Shown: in pieces, positions 1 through 8,612 of the stretch
How positions within the stretch are numbered: position 1 is the first letter of the stretch
Layout of the letters: every line of letters starts with the position of its first letter
Assembly (NCBI GenBank): GCA_019912425.1
Contig: JAIOIU010000162.1
Span: forward strand, 1-64,000
Length of the DNA: 64,000 nt
Direction of reading: 5' to 3'
Source of the DNA: Candidatus Methylomirabilis tolerans
GTDB lineage: Bacteria; Methylomirabilota; Methylomirabilia; Methylomirabilales; Methylomirabilaceae
Translations under genes and position numbers: made by a program
Notes under the pieces: model-generated
What the model saw: only the letters and a program-made list of their open reading frames with translations
Database searches by the model: none
What the model was told of the DNA's origin: nothing

Positions 1-282
1 ATCCGGAAGCTTCTGGCTGATGCCCACACCCGAGTCGAGCAGACGCTTGCCAGTAGACGCGGCGAACTGGACGCATTGGCCAAACTGCTGCTGGAAAAGG
101 AGGTAGTTGATCGGGAGGCCCTGACGCAGTTGCTGGCGTCCAAAAGGGTCTCGGAGTGTGAGAATTCAGATTCAGAGAGCGGATGTGATGTCGGCTGGTT
201 TGAAATCCGTATAGGCCTGTCGTGCTCTGCCCTGTGCTGGCGTCGGGTCTCTACCCGACGCCAGCGGCTCGCGCTTTCCTGA
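1..282 (+). CDS. ftsH: ATP-dependent zinc metalloprotease FtsH, C-terminal end (partial)
   Basis: This is an open frame entering from the left edge, 93 residues to a TGA at 280-282. Residues 1-50 have the FtsH tail pattern: an amphipathic helix, then an ARxxL-like RRGELDALAKLLLEKEVVDREAL segment (split here: RRGELDAL, AKLLLEKEVV, DREALTQLL). FtsH is a membrane-anchored AAA+ protease that degrades damaged membrane proteins and short-lived regulators; its catalytic part lies outside the window. After residue 50 the tail is low-complexity and runs through a perfect 13-bp inverted repeat, so the last 40 or so residues look like read-through into former 3' UTR. The identity rests only on the tail helix pattern and is moderately secure. 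Confidence 0.6.
   Translation: MRKLLADAHTRVEQTLASRRGELDALAKLLLEKEVVDREALTQLLASKRVSECENSDSESGCDVGWFEIRIGLSCSALCWRRVSTRRQRLALS
236..265. repeat. Perfect 13-bp inverted repeat (hairpin)
   Basis: Arms 236-248 and 253-265 are perfectly complementary around a 4-base loop. There is no T-run on either side, so it is a hairpin rather than a typical intrinsic terminator. It lies inside the frame of the upstream FtsH tail and just before the convergent usp gene. Confidence 0.7.
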
Positions 283-288
283 AGATCT

Positions 289-795
289 CTAGGGCGTTAC
301 GAACTCATGCTCCGGGTTACGAACGGAAAGGACCGGACACGGGGCCCCGCGAACCACTCTCTCAGCGACACTGCCTATCGGGGGTTCCCATGGAAAATTC
401 TGCCCGATGTTAGGCCCTTCAGTGCTTCGGCCGTGCGTGCCCATCACAATGAGGTCAACCTCCTGCTCGGTGGCGTATTGTAGAATCTGCTGGACCGGAT
501 GACCCACCACCGTTGTCAGGTTCAGTTCAAGATCCTTTCGCTCCGCCTCCGAGAACAATTGCTTCATCTGTTCGTCGGCCCGCTCCTTCCACCGCTTTTC
601 CCGCTCCGCGCTCGACAGTCCCATGACCTCGGGTTCGACCCCGAACGCCCACGGCGTGACGGAGGCATCCGGCAATACATGCAAAACATGCACTGAGCCG
701 TGGTACGCGGAGGCGAAGTTCCGCGCATACTTGATCGCCACCTTCGAGGCCTCGCTGAAATCCGTCGGCACCAGCACCTTCTTGAGTGTAATCAT
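289..795 (-). CDS. Universal stress protein (UspA family)
   Basis: A 168-residue UspA-fold protein. It opens with KKVLVPTDFSEAS (the Usp beta-1/Walker-like start) and ends with GSVAERVVRGAPCPVLSV, the ATP-binding and dimerisation end of the family. The start at 795 is chosen because a GGGAGGT ribosome site lies just upstream and the family begins there; the longer frame to 864 adds an unrelated leader. The usual GxxGxxxxxxxxxG(S/T) ATP motif is stretched: about 16 residues including EGPNIGQNFPWEPP separate GTHGR from the final GS. ATP binding may therefore be altered. It is the first of five Usp genes in 30 kb. Confidence 0.9.
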   Translation of the reverse strand: MITLKKVLVPTDFSEASKVAIKYARNFASAYHGSVHVLHVLPDASVTPWAFGVEPEVMGLSSAEREKRWKERADEQMKQLFSEAERKDLELNLTTVVGHPVQQILQYATEQEVDLIVMGTHGRSTEGPNIGQNFPWEPPIGSVAERVVRGAPCPVLSVRNPEHEFVTP

Positions 796-895
796 TTGGG
801 ACCTCCCTGGAAGGAAATGCGTTGAGTGTTTTCTCCGAACCGTTGTAAGTGTGCTACATCGCACTCAGCTAGCCGCCCGTATTTGACTCCCCTTG

Positions 896-1488
896 ATGAT
901 TGATGAGGACCTATCATCTTGACGATGAGCGCCGCGAGATAGCCGCAACTCGGCTTGACCGGGAAACTTTTACTCGCACGGGCTCTTTCCCGGAAACACT
1001 ATACACGATTTCACCCTGTGATAGAAAGATAATCTTCTATCGTCTTGTCATCAAGACATAGTCCATAAAATAAACATTGGCGATGCTGAAGATTCGTTTT
1101 ACCATTTGTGAGATAGTAATCAATAGAACAACTTAGACGATTAGTACTCTGCTACCCGTTTCGATTGTCTCGTGCAGACGGGGCGCCGTCTCAGGTCCGG
1201 GATAGGGACCGCATTGGCCAAGCAAGAGCCATACTTCGACTTCTATTAATCGGATGTTTTTACGGCTGGGACATTCAGCTTCCTATTGGGGCAGAGATGT
1301 CACACATACCTTTTCACTTTATTTTCTGATAATTATCTTATCTCCATCGCTTTATGCTGGGGCAGCTCTTCCCCATCTGGTATAGGGGCGCTCGGGTATC
1401 TCTTTATACGCCAGAGAATCGTGCAGGGGAGGACCTGTTATTTCATGTAGTTAGGCAAAGCGCTGAAATCGCCCCATTGACGGGATAG
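896..1488. other. Long AT-richer intergenic region without a gene
   Basis: About 600 bases between the leftward usp gene and a rightward sigma-54 promoter. Base composition is visibly lower in GC than the flanks. I see only small palindromes (6-7 bp arms at about 1021-1042, 1043-1058 and 1172-1187) and no convincing reading frame or known RNA. It probably holds the usp promoter and regulator sites, but none is clear enough to call. Confidence 0.5.
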
Positions 1489-1505
1489 TTGGCACCGACA
1501 TTGCT
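1489..1505 (+). promoter_or_regulatory. Sigma-54 promoter (-24/-12)
   Basis: The sequence TTGGCACCGACATTGCT has the -24 GG at 1491-1492 and the -12 GC at 1503-1504, exactly ten bases between GG and GC. It agrees with the TGGCAC-N5-TTGC consensus at every core base. It reads toward the receiver-domain gene, with the MITE-like element 1541-1652 between them. An NtrC-type activator is encoded at 43321-44709. Confidence 0.7.
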
Positions 1506-1540
1506 TTTCTGTATAGCATCGTCAGGTTATAACAATGGAC

Positions 1541-1652
1541 GTCATTCTCGGAAAGTTGGTCCCGGCACGTTGTAAGCCGGGAGTGAGAATCCAGCAAGAC
1601 TCTGGATTCCCCCGTATCAAGTACGGGGCGGGCCTGTCAAGCCCGGAATGAC
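1541..1652. repeat. MITE-like palindromic repeat with GTCATTC/GAATGAC ends
   Basis: A 112-bp element bounded by GTCATTC (1541-1547) and GAATGAC (1646-1652). Its centre holds an internal palindrome, GAATCCAG ... CTGGATTC. This is the general form of small dispersed intergenic repeats seen in many bacterial genomes. Only one copy is in the window. Its right end supplies an in-frame ATG (1648) for the following gene. Confidence 0.6.
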
Positions 1653-1665
1653 AAACTACGAGACC

Positions 1666-2112
1666 ATGATGAGTGACCAGCGGAAGGTGTTGATTGTCGC
1701 GCGGGAATCATCGATTCGACAGCAGATCTTTAATCGCATCTCAGCCAATGGATACCAGGCCGTTACTGCCGAAAGAGGATATGATGCGCTCCTCACCGTT
1801 GTCGAGCAGAACGTCGGACTGGTCATTATCGACCTTTCGATCGACGAATCCGCCGGCGTAAAAACCGTTGAGATCCTCCGAAAGATTCGGCCTCGCTTAC
1901 CCCTGGTAGTCTTGTTCGGTGACCGGTCGCTCGAAGCGGGTCGCCAGGTTCTCCAATATGGTGTCTTCTATTATCTGCTCAAGCCTGTTGACCTTGAGGA
2001 GCTCGATCAGATTATCCGGATTGCTCTTACCTCCAACAGGCAAGAGACTACAGGAATGGAGCAGAAGGCTCAAGAATGGAGACCGGCAGGAGAGAGGGGA
2101 GGGGTGGCATGA
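1666..2112 (+). CDS. Response-regulator receiver-domain protein with degenerate acidic pocket
   Basis: About 148 residues with a CheY-like fold: beta-1 KVLIVARES, the phospho-acceptor Asp in VIIDLSID, a conserved Lys in LLKPVD, then a short charged tail with no DNA-binding domain. The usual acidic pair after beta-1 (DD/DE) is replaced by Ala-Arg, leaving only Glu, so Mg2+ binding and phosphorylation may be lost or changed. The start is uncertain: ATG 1648 lies inside the MITE-like element, and ATG 1666 or 1669 follows it; none has a strong ribosome site. The gene overlaps the next by ATGA, so the two are probably co-translated. Confidence 0.75.
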   Translation: MMSDQRKVLIVARESSIRQQIFNRISANGYQAVTAERGYDALLTVVEQNVGLVIIDLSIDESAGVKTVEILRKIRPRLPLVVLFGDRSLEAGRQVLQYGVFYYLLKPVDLEELDQIIRIALTSNRQETTGMEQKAQEWRPAGERGGVA

Positions 2113-3218
2113 CGGTAACCCGGCGTGTCGTGAACATCGGTATATTGACGATGGCATCGCTGCTGATCGTTCACTCGACTGCGCTTGCGCATGGGGCGGG
2201 TGTGCGCGGTACGCAGGCGCTCTATGTTGCGAATGAGGGCTCGGATACGGTCTCGGTTATGGATGTTGGGTCAATGAAGGTGATCGGCACCATTACTGTG
2301 GGCTCTGGCCCGCAGCATGTCGCAGTCAGCCCGGATCGTCGTTATGCCTTTGTTACGTGTGGCCGTTCGGCTGAGGTCTGGATTCTGGATTTGCCCACCC
2401 ACGCTGTTGCTGCCGTAGTGCCCAACACTACCGGCCCAGGGGGCCAGACGGTTTTTGGAGCCGGCGCGACCTATGCCTACGTTACCAATAGTCTCTACAG
2501 CCGAGTTACGGTGATTGAGGCTGCCACTGGAAAAAAGGTTGCGATGATCCCGGTGGGAGAAGCACCCACGAAGATCGGCATCTCCCCGGACGGCAGCCAC
2601 GCCTACGTTCCAAGTGAGCGATCCAACACGGTTGCCACGCTGAATCTTTCGCTGAATGTCGTCGCGGCGGAGCTGCCGGTCGGCGTGAGGCCCTATGCCG
2701 TCGAGGTCTCTCCCGATGGCAAGTACCTGCTGGTCTCCAGTACCGATTCAGGCACTGTCACCGTCATCGAGGCCGCAACCCGGAAGCCGTTACGCAGAAT
2801 CCCTGTCGGTGACGACCCGCATCACGTTGTGTTCGGCCCCGGTGGGGCCTTTGCGTACGTTCTGAATAGGGGTTCGGACAACCTGAGTGTTATCCAGATG
2901 GCGAATCATCAGGTGGTGGCGACTATCCCTGTGGGGAAGGAGCCAAGCGATGCCGACATCACTCCATCCGGCCACTACATCTATGTGACGAATACGGGAG
3001 GGGACGATGTGTCGATCATCTCAACGCGAACCAGCACCGTGGTAGGGACGATCCCTGTAGGAACCCGTCCCCACGATATCGTCATCTCCGGCGACGGGCG
3101 GTACGCCTTTGTGGCCAATACCGGATCGGATGATATCTCCGTGATCAACCTGCTGTCCCAGACAACGGTAGGGCGAGTGCCTGTCGGCAAGCGCCCCATT
3201 GGGATGGCCTTATGGTGA
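2109..3218 (+). CDS. YVTN-family beta-propeller repeat protein, exported
   Basis: 369 residues starting at the ATG overlapping the previous stop, preceded by a purine-rich ribosome site. The N-terminus (TRRVVNIGILTMASLLIVHS then ALAHG) is a Sec signal peptide. The rest is about eight blades of roughly 42 residues, each with YV(T/A)N, a VSVI-type strand, a VGTIPVG-type strand and (S/T)PDG turns. Such proteins sit in the periplasm or on the surface as binding scaffolds; some accompany c-type cytochromes. No CxxCH heme motif or catalytic residue is visible, so the ligand is unknown. Confidence 0.85.
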   Translation: MTVTRRVVNIGILTMASLLIVHSTALAHGAGVRGTQALYVANEGSDTVSVMDVGSMKVIGTITVGSGPQHVAVSPDRRYAFVTCGRSAEVWILDLPTHAVAAVVPNTTGPGGQTVFGAGATYAYVTNSLYSRVTVIEAATGKKVAMIPVGEAPTKIGISPDGSHAYVPSERSNTVATLNLSLNVVAAELPVGVRPYAVEVSPDGKYLLVSSTDSGTVTVIEAATRKPLRRIPVGDDPHHVVFGPGGAFAYVLNRGSDNLSVIQMANHQVVATIPVGKEPSDADITPSGHYIYVTNTGGDDVSIISTRTSTVVGTIPVGTRPHDIVISGDGRYAFVANTGSDDISVINLLSQTTVGRVPVGKRPIGMALW

Positions 3219-3282
3219 GTTGTGTTGGGAGCATGATCGAGACCGATCTTCTTGCGATATTGGTTCGAGAAGAGGAGACGTC

Positions 3283-5241
3283 ATGACCAGCGAGCAATTT
3301 CCCTTTCCAGGTATTCCAGCCACAGCAGATGGCTCGGCGGCGGTGGTCTGGGTAGACTCGCATATTACGCAGGGCGCTTGCGCCTATCCGATTACCCCCT
3401 CCACCAACATGGGGACCGGATACCAGGCGGAGGTCGCGAACGGCAAATGTAACCTTTGGGGTGAACCGCTCTTCTTCCTCGAGCCCGAGTCAGAGCATAG
3501 CTCTGCGTCCTCATGTGAGGGTTTCGCCCTGGCCGGGGGCCGAGTCTCGAACTTTACCTCCGGTCAAGGGCTGGTCCTGATGAAGGAGGTGCTCTACACC
3601 ATCGCCGGCAAGCGGCTCCCGGCGGTTTTCCATATCGGCGCCCGCGCGCTGACCTCCCAGGCGCTGAACGTCCACGCCGGCCACGACGATGTGATGGCGG
3701 TAGCCGATGTCGGCTGGGGGATGCTCTTTGCGAAGAACGCCCAGGATGCGGCTGATCTGGCGCTCATCGCCCGCCGCGCCGCCGAGGAGGGAGAGACCCC
3801 CTTCATGACGGTACAGGACGGCTTTCTCACTACCCACACGATCGAGAATCTCCTGCTTCCTGAGCCGGAGCTGATGAAGGAGTTCATTGGGGACCCGCAT
3901 GCCGGCACGCGCCTGCGCAATCTCATGAATCCCTTGAAGCCGATTATGAGCGGCGTTGTGCAGAATCAGGATAGTTACATGAAGGGAAAGATCGCCCAGC
4001 GGTTTTTCTACGATCGGCTGCCGACGATTGTCGAGCGGGCGATGGAACAGTTTTACTTCCTGACAGGCCGTCGGTATGGCCTGGTGGAGGCGTACCGGCT
4101 GGAGGATGCCGACTATGCCATCGTGGGGATGGGGGGACTGGTCGAAACCGCTATGGCTACCGTCGATTATCTCCGAGCCCATCGCGCAATTCGGGCCGGC
4201 GCACTGCACGTGACCAGCTTTCGTCCATTCCCAGGCCCGCAGATCGTCGAGGCAACGAAGCACCTGAAGGCCATGGCGATCATCGAGCGGATGGACAATC
4301 CCATCGCTCAATCAAACCCTCTTACCGTCGAGATCAAGGCGGCGTTCGCCGATGCGCTGACGGGCACTCCAGGGTACCCGGCGATAGGCCGTATGCCGAT
4401 TATCTATTCGGGTTCGGCCGGGCTGGGCAGTCGGGATATCCGCCCCGGAGACCTCGTGGCCACCATAGAGAATATGCGGCGCGACGATGGCGGGTCTCGC
4501 TACTTTGTCCTGGGAATCAAGCACGGCTTGGCGCTCGTGCCTTCCGACGATCCAAATATCCAACCGGCCGGCGCCTTCTCAATGCGTGGTCATTCGGTCG
4601 GTGGATTCGGGTCGGTGACGACCAACAAGGTGATTGCCACGATCGTCGGCGATCTCTTCGGTCTGAAGGTTCAGGCCTACCCGAAGTACGGCTCCGAGAA
4701 GAAAGGGCTGCCTACCACCTACTATCTGACCGTAGCCAAAGAGCGGATTCGTACTCACTGCGAGCTTACGCAGGTCGATTTCGTGCCCCTTAACGACATC
4801 AACGCCTTCAATCTTGGTAACCCGCTCGCGGGCTTGGTAGAGGGAGGCATGATTTTCATCCAGACCGACAAGACGACGCCTGAGGAGGTCTGGACGCAGA
4901 TCCCTGACTACGCGAAGAGGATCATTCGGGAGCGGTGCATCCGGGTTCTCGCTCTGGACACCGTGAAGATCGCGCGCGAGGTCGCCAGCTCTCCAGACCT
5001 GGAGCAACGGATGCAGGGGATTGTCCTCCTGGGGATTTTCCTCCGCTGCACGCCGTTTCTCCGCGAGCAGCGTCTCTCCAAGGAGCAGGTCTTCTCGGCG
5101 GTAGAGCGGTCGTTGCGGAAGTACTTTGGCAAGCGTGGTGAGCAGGTCGTTCGTGATAACCTGGAGGCGGTGAGACGAGGCTATACCGAGGTCTTTGATC
5201 TCCCGGTAGAAATAATGGCAGAGGCAGGACTGGCCGTATAG
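3283..5241 (+). CDS. porA: Pyruvate:ferredoxin oxidoreductase, fused alpha-gamma chain
   Basis: 652 residues. Residues about 1-400 are the alpha part, with the YPITPSTNMG pyrimidine-binding loop and SEHSSASSCEGFALAGGR. Residues about 430-640 are the gamma part, with GxGSVGxxxxNKV-type HSVGGFGSVTTNKV. The start at 3283 follows an AGGAGA ribosome site. With the next gene it forms a complete PFOR, which oxidises pyruvate (or a related 2-oxoacid) and CoA to acetyl-CoA, CO2 and reduced ferredoxin in the cytoplasm, or runs in reverse. The chain matches the first half of a NifJ-type single-chain enzyme. Substrate specificity cannot be proven from sequence. Confidence 0.88.
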   Translation: MTSEQFPFPGIPATADGSAAVVWVDSHITQGACAYPITPSTNMGTGYQAEVANGKCNLWGEPLFFLEPESEHSSASSCEGFALAGGRVSNFTSGQGLVLMKEVLYTIAGKRLPAVFHIGARALTSQALNVHAGHDDVMAVADVGWGMLFAKNAQDAADLALIARRAAEEGETPFMTVQDGFLTTHTIENLLLPEPELMKEFIGDPHAGTRLRNLMNPLKPIMSGVVQNQDSYMKGKIAQRFFYDRLPTIVERAMEQFYFLTGRRYGLVEAYRLEDADYAIVGMGGLVETAMATVDYLRAHRAIRAGALHVTSFRPFPGPQIVEATKHLKAMAIIERMDNPIAQSNPLTVEIKAAFADALTGTPGYPAIGRMPIIYSGSAGLGSRDIRPGDLVATIENMRRDDGGSRYFVLGIKHGLALVPSDDPNIQPAGAFSMRGHSVGGFGSVTTNKVIATIVGDLFGLKVQAYPKYGSEKKGLPTTYYLTVAKERIRTHCELTQVDFVPLNDINAFNLGNPLAGLVEGGMIFIQTDKTTPEEVWTQIPDYAKRIIRERCIRVLALDTVKIAREVASSPDLEQRMQGIVLLGIFLRCTPFLREQRLSKEQVFSAVERSLRKYFGKRGEQVVRDNLEAVRRGYTEVFDLPVEIMAEAGLAV

Positions 5242-5309
5242 GGTCCTCGTTTTGGGTAGTTCGTCTGTGTAGATCGGGTTCGCGAAGCGTAGCCCGACAT
5301 CCTCCTGTG

Positions 5310-5352
5310 AGCCGTCGGGTTACGGCATTGACGGCAACACCCGACCTACTCT
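5310..5352. repeat. GTCGGGTTACG...ACCCGACCTAC dispersed palindrome
   Basis: A palindromic block of the form GTCGGGTTACG ... ACCCGACCTAC between the two PFOR genes. A relative lies at about 39868-39903 (GTCGGATTACG ... ACCCGACCTACGG). It is a dispersed intergenic repeat rather than a site specific to this operon. Confidence 0.5.
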
Positions 5353-5373
5353 GTACGGAGGAAAGGTTCAGTC

Positions 5374-7059
5374 ATGGCAGATCAAGAGCGGGCATACAAT
5401 CATCCGGATGAAGAGCGCATCGAACAGGTCGCCGGGACCAAGCCTCGCGGGCTTGAAACGGAGATCCACGAGAGCGCCTTGCCACCGACCGGGCTCCTGG
5501 AACTGGATATCGAGCAGTATGTGAGCGACTTCAACGAGCGGATCATTGGAGCGTATGCAACCGGGACGGGAGAACAAAGCCTTTCGACTGATGTCGGGGT
5601 AGCCCGCAGCCTGATCCCGCCGGGGACCGGCGCCCTGCGCGACTTCAGTTACATCGCACCGGAGATCCCCCGGTTCGATCGAGAGCGGTGTGTCGGCTGC
5701 ATGGCCTGTGTGACGGAGTGTCCCGATACCGCCATCCTGGGCAAGGCGATCCCGAGATCGCGCCTGGAGGCCGAACTGAATACCATCACCGACGATCGGG
5801 AGCGGGAGGGGATCCGCGCCCAGTGGGCCGAGACGAAAAAATATTACGAGGTCTACGAAAAAAAGGGGGACGAGGGAGCCCTCTTCGGCATCTTCATCGA
5901 TCCCAACAAGTGCAAGGGGTGCGCCGAGTGCGTCGAGGTCTGCGGAACTCTCGGCTATCATGCCCTGACGATGGTGAAGAAGGACGAGACGACGCTTCCC
6001 CGTTATCGCAGCTACCTGAATTTCTTTCGGCAGGTCGGTCCGACCCCGCGTCAGTATATCAACGAGCGGGCGCTGGCGGACATGATGCTCCATGAGGAGG
6101 CGGCGCTCCTCTATGTCGGCGGCGCCGGCTCGTGCATGGGGTGTGGCGAGGCGACCGCGATCCGGATGATGCTTGCCGCGACCGGATTTGTCTACGGCGC
6201 GGAGGCGGTCGGGATCGTGGCGGCGACAGGGTGCAACACGGTCTACGGTTCGACCTATCCGTACAATCCATTCCTGGTTCCCTGGACCAACTCCCTGTTC
6301 GAGAACGCGCCGGCCATGGCGATGGGGGTCCGCGCCAAGTGGGACCAACGCGGATGGCAGGAGAAAAAGCTCTGGGTGATTGGAGGGGACGGGGCGATGT
6401 ACGACATCGGTTTCCAGTCGCTCTCGCGAATGTTGGCCTGCGGGATGGACATCAACGTGCTGATCCTGGATACGCAGGTCTACTCCAATACCGGGGGACA
6501 GGCCTCCACGGCGACCTATACCGGGCAGGATGCAAAGATGGCCACCTTCGGCAAGGCGGTGCCCGGCAAGCGGGAGCGGCGTAAAGAGCTGGCGCAAATT
6601 GCCATGATGCACCCGGATACCTTTGTTGCGCAGACCACGGCGGCCCACATCAACCATTTTTACCGAGCCATCATGGCGGCCAATGAGTACCACGGCCCGG
6701 CCGTGGTCACTGTCTACACGACCTGCCAACCTGAACACGGCGTGGCAGACGACCGATCTTCGCATCAGGCGAAGCTGGCGGTCGATTCCCGGGCCTTCCC
6801 GCTCTTTATGTACGACCCACGGAAGGGAGAAAGGATCAGGGAGCGACTCAGTCTGGTGGGTAATCCGGCGGTAAGCGAGGACTGGTATAGGATCCCTCAC
6901 ACAGGAGAGGTCATCGACTTTCTGGCTTTTGCCAGGACAGAGGGCCGGTTTGCGAAACAGTTCGATGCGGAGGGCCGCCCGTCTGAAACCCTTCTCTATA
7001 CCCAAGCCGAGCGACTTCAAAACTGGCGGCGCCTGCAAGAGTTGGCCGGAGTGCGATAG
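5374..7059 (+). CDS. porB: Pyruvate:ferredoxin oxidoreductase, fused delta-beta chain (2x[4Fe-4S] + TPP)
   Basis: 561 residues. After a 110-residue N-terminal region come two 4Fe-4S ferredoxin motifs, CVGCMACVTECP (near 109-120) and CKGCAECVEVCG (near 183-194). The TPP-binding beta domain follows, with GSCMGCGEA, then GDGAMYDIGF and later NTGGQ. The gene completes the PFOR begun at 3283: electrons pass from TPP through the two clusters to ferredoxin. The first cysteine motif of the beta part (SCMGCGE) likely ligates the proximal cluster. A GGAGG ribosome site precedes the ATG. The enzyme is thus a NifJ-like polypeptide cut into two genes separated by 132 bases. Confidence 0.9.
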   Translation: MADQERAYNHPDEERIEQVAGTKPRGLETEIHESALPPTGLLELDIEQYVSDFNERIIGAYATGTGEQSLSTDVGVARSLIPPGTGALRDFSYIAPEIPRFDRERCVGCMACVTECPDTAILGKAIPRSRLEAELNTITDDREREGIRAQWAETKKYYEVYEKKGDEGALFGIFIDPNKCKGCAECVEVCGTLGYHALTMVKKDETTLPRYRSYLNFFRQVGPTPRQYINERALADMMLHEEAALLYVGGAGSCMGCGEATAIRMMLAATGFVYGAEAVGIVAATGCNTVYGSTYPYNPFLVPWTNSLFENAPAMAMGVRAKWDQRGWQEKKLWVIGGDGAMYDIGFQSLSRMLACGMDINVLILDTQVYSNTGGQASTATYTGQDAKMATFGKAVPGKRERRKELAQIAMMHPDTFVAQTTAAHINHFYRAIMAANEYHGPAVVTVYTTCQPEHGVADDRSSHQAKLAVDSRAFPLFMYDPRKGERIRERLSLVGNPAVSEDWYRIPHTGEVIDFLAFARTEGRFAKQFDAEGRPSETLLYTQAERLQNWRRLQELAGVR

Positions 7060-7093
7060 AAGTCGTTGCCGAGTGTGCGCCCAAGATGGGCGT

Positions 7094-7180
7094 TCAGTGG
7101 TCAGTAATCAGCGTCGGTCAGGTGGTGAAAGCTGATAACTGATAGCTGATAGCTGAATGCTTACTGATATGCTATGCTTA
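7094..7180 (+). repeat. Heptameric (GCTGANN)n intergenic repeat, copy A
   Basis: A run of degenerate 7-base units such as AGCTGAT, AACTGAT, AGCTGAT, AGCTGAA, lying between the PFOR and radical SAM genes. It belongs to the dispersed family with further copies near 11.1, 18.9, 29.2, 39.95, 47.3, 57.95 and 63.2 kb. Confidence 0.65.
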
Positions 7181-7272
7181 GTCAAGTGATGCTGCCCTGC
7201 TGTGATTTCTCCTGACGGCACCGCAGGGCGTAGTTCACCGCGGGTCAGGTATCAATTGTCCGAGGGAGGGTT

Positions 7273-8382
7273 ATGTTACCTGTCATTACTGCATTTGATC
7301 ACTTAGTCTTTGCCGAGGCCCCGAAGCTGATCTATTGGGAGCTTACGCGGGCCTGCGATTTGGTGTGTACGCATTGTCGCGCCGAAGCCATCGCGCAGCG
7401 TGACCCATTGGAGCTCAGCACGGAGGAGGCAAAAGCCCTGCTCGCAGAACTCCGGACATTCGGGGACCCGCCTCCGCAACTGGTTATGACCGGCGGCGAC
7501 CCACTGAAACGTCCGGATTTCTTTGATCTGGTGCGACACGGCAGAAGCGTTGGGCTGCCGATATCCGTGGCTCCAAGCGGTACCCCACTGCTCACATCGG
7601 ATGCGATCACGGCTTTGGCGGATAACGGGGTTGTGAGTATGTCGCTCAGCATCGACGGCTCGACGGCCTCCAGTCACGATCGATTTCGCGGAGTCGCCGG
7701 TTGCTTCGATACCACCATGCGCGCCATCCACGCTGTCAGGGCGGCTGGTATCCCACTACAGATCAACACCCTGGTTACCCCCGAAACCATGACGGAGCTG
7801 CCCGGTGTGTTCCGGTTACTCCAGAACCTGGGGATTATGCGGTGGAGTCTCTTTTATCTGATCGCCACGGGGCGTGGCCGGACGCTGCGAGAGATCAGAC
7901 CCAGCGAGGCCGAAGCGCTTCATAACTGGTTGTACGACGTCGTCAAGACGGCCCCATTCGCGATCAAGGCGACGGAGGCCCCGCACTTTCGTCGCGTTGC
8001 CTACATGCGAATGCGGCTGGAAGGTCTGGACGATGCCGCAATTCGGCAGACGCCTATCGGACGCGGATTCGGTATCCGCGACGGGAACGGCATCATGTTC
8101 ATCTCGCATACCGGAGACGTCTATCCATCCGGGTTCCTGCCGGTAGTGGCCGGGAACGTGCGTCAGCAGAGCCCTGTATCGATATACCGTCATAGTGATA
8201 TATTTGCCCGAATTCGCAACGCCGATCAATATGCCGGCAAGTGCGGCCTCTGCGAGTTTCGCTGGATCTGCGGCGGGTCGCGAGCCCGCGCGTTTGCCGA
8301 GACCGGCGATGCCATGGGAAGCGATCCGCTGTGTGCCTATAGGCCGGAGGCCGCGATGGTAGGGATGACGGAGGGCGATTGA
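7273..8382 (+). CDS. Radical SAM/SPASM protein, heme-synthase (AhbD/NirJ)-like
   Basis: 369 residues. WELTRACDLVCTHCRAEA near residue 25 gives the CxxxCxxC [4Fe-4S]/SAM site, TGGDPL follows as the GGE-like SAM motif, and the C-terminus holds a SPASM-type cluster region (CGLCEFRWICGGSRARA ... GDPLC-like). The layout matches the AhbD/NirJ/mycofactocin-maturase-like branch, whose members decarboxylate heme precursors or modify peptides. No other heme gene or precursor peptide lies beside it. A strong GGGAGGG ribosome site precedes the ATG. The reaction is unproven; heme- or cofactor-related chemistry is the likeliest. Confidence 0.8.
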   Translation: MLPVITAFDHLVFAEAPKLIYWELTRACDLVCTHCRAEAIAQRDPLELSTEEAKALLAELRTFGDPPPQLVMTGGDPLKRPDFFDLVRHGRSVGLPISVAPSGTPLLTSDAITALADNGVVSMSLSIDGSTASSHDRFRGVAGCFDTTMRAIHAVRAAGIPLQINTLVTPETMTELPGVFRLLQNLGIMRWSLFYLIATGRGRTLREIRPSEAEALHNWLYDVVKTAPFAIKATEAPHFRRVAYMRMRLEGLDDAAIRQTPIGRGFGIRDGNGIMFISHTGDVYPSGFLPVVAGNVRQQSPVSIYRHSDIFARIRNADQYAGKCGLCEFRWICGGSRARAFAETGDAMGSDPLCAYRPEAAMVGMTEGD

Positions 8383-8612
8383 GGATGGGTGTCGACCGCC
8401 AAAGACCCTATCCATTCCTTCAATCCACCCATTTTAACATTCAGATGCTCTAGCCGATTGCTGGTATCCGACATACATTGTGTATAGAAGGCGTAGCGCT
8501 AAACACATAAGTAATGGATCGACAGTCGTGGGGAGCTTATGGCGCATTAGCAGGGGCGGAGGTTCAGTTATTGCAGCCGACCCGAAGGCGGCATAGCCGA
8601 TAGGAGGGGCGA

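Noticed and set aside
5368-7038. A 556-codon open frame on the minus strand opposite the PFOR delta-beta gene
   Set aside because: Its sequence is the mirror of a clearly coding gene with Fe-S and TPP motifs. Long antisense frames are common in high-GC genes. It shows no domain and no ribosome site.
8560-8580. A GG-N10-GC spacing upstream of the usp at 8613 as a sigma-54 site
   Set aside because: Only the GG and TTGC core agrees; the TGGCAC part is missing.
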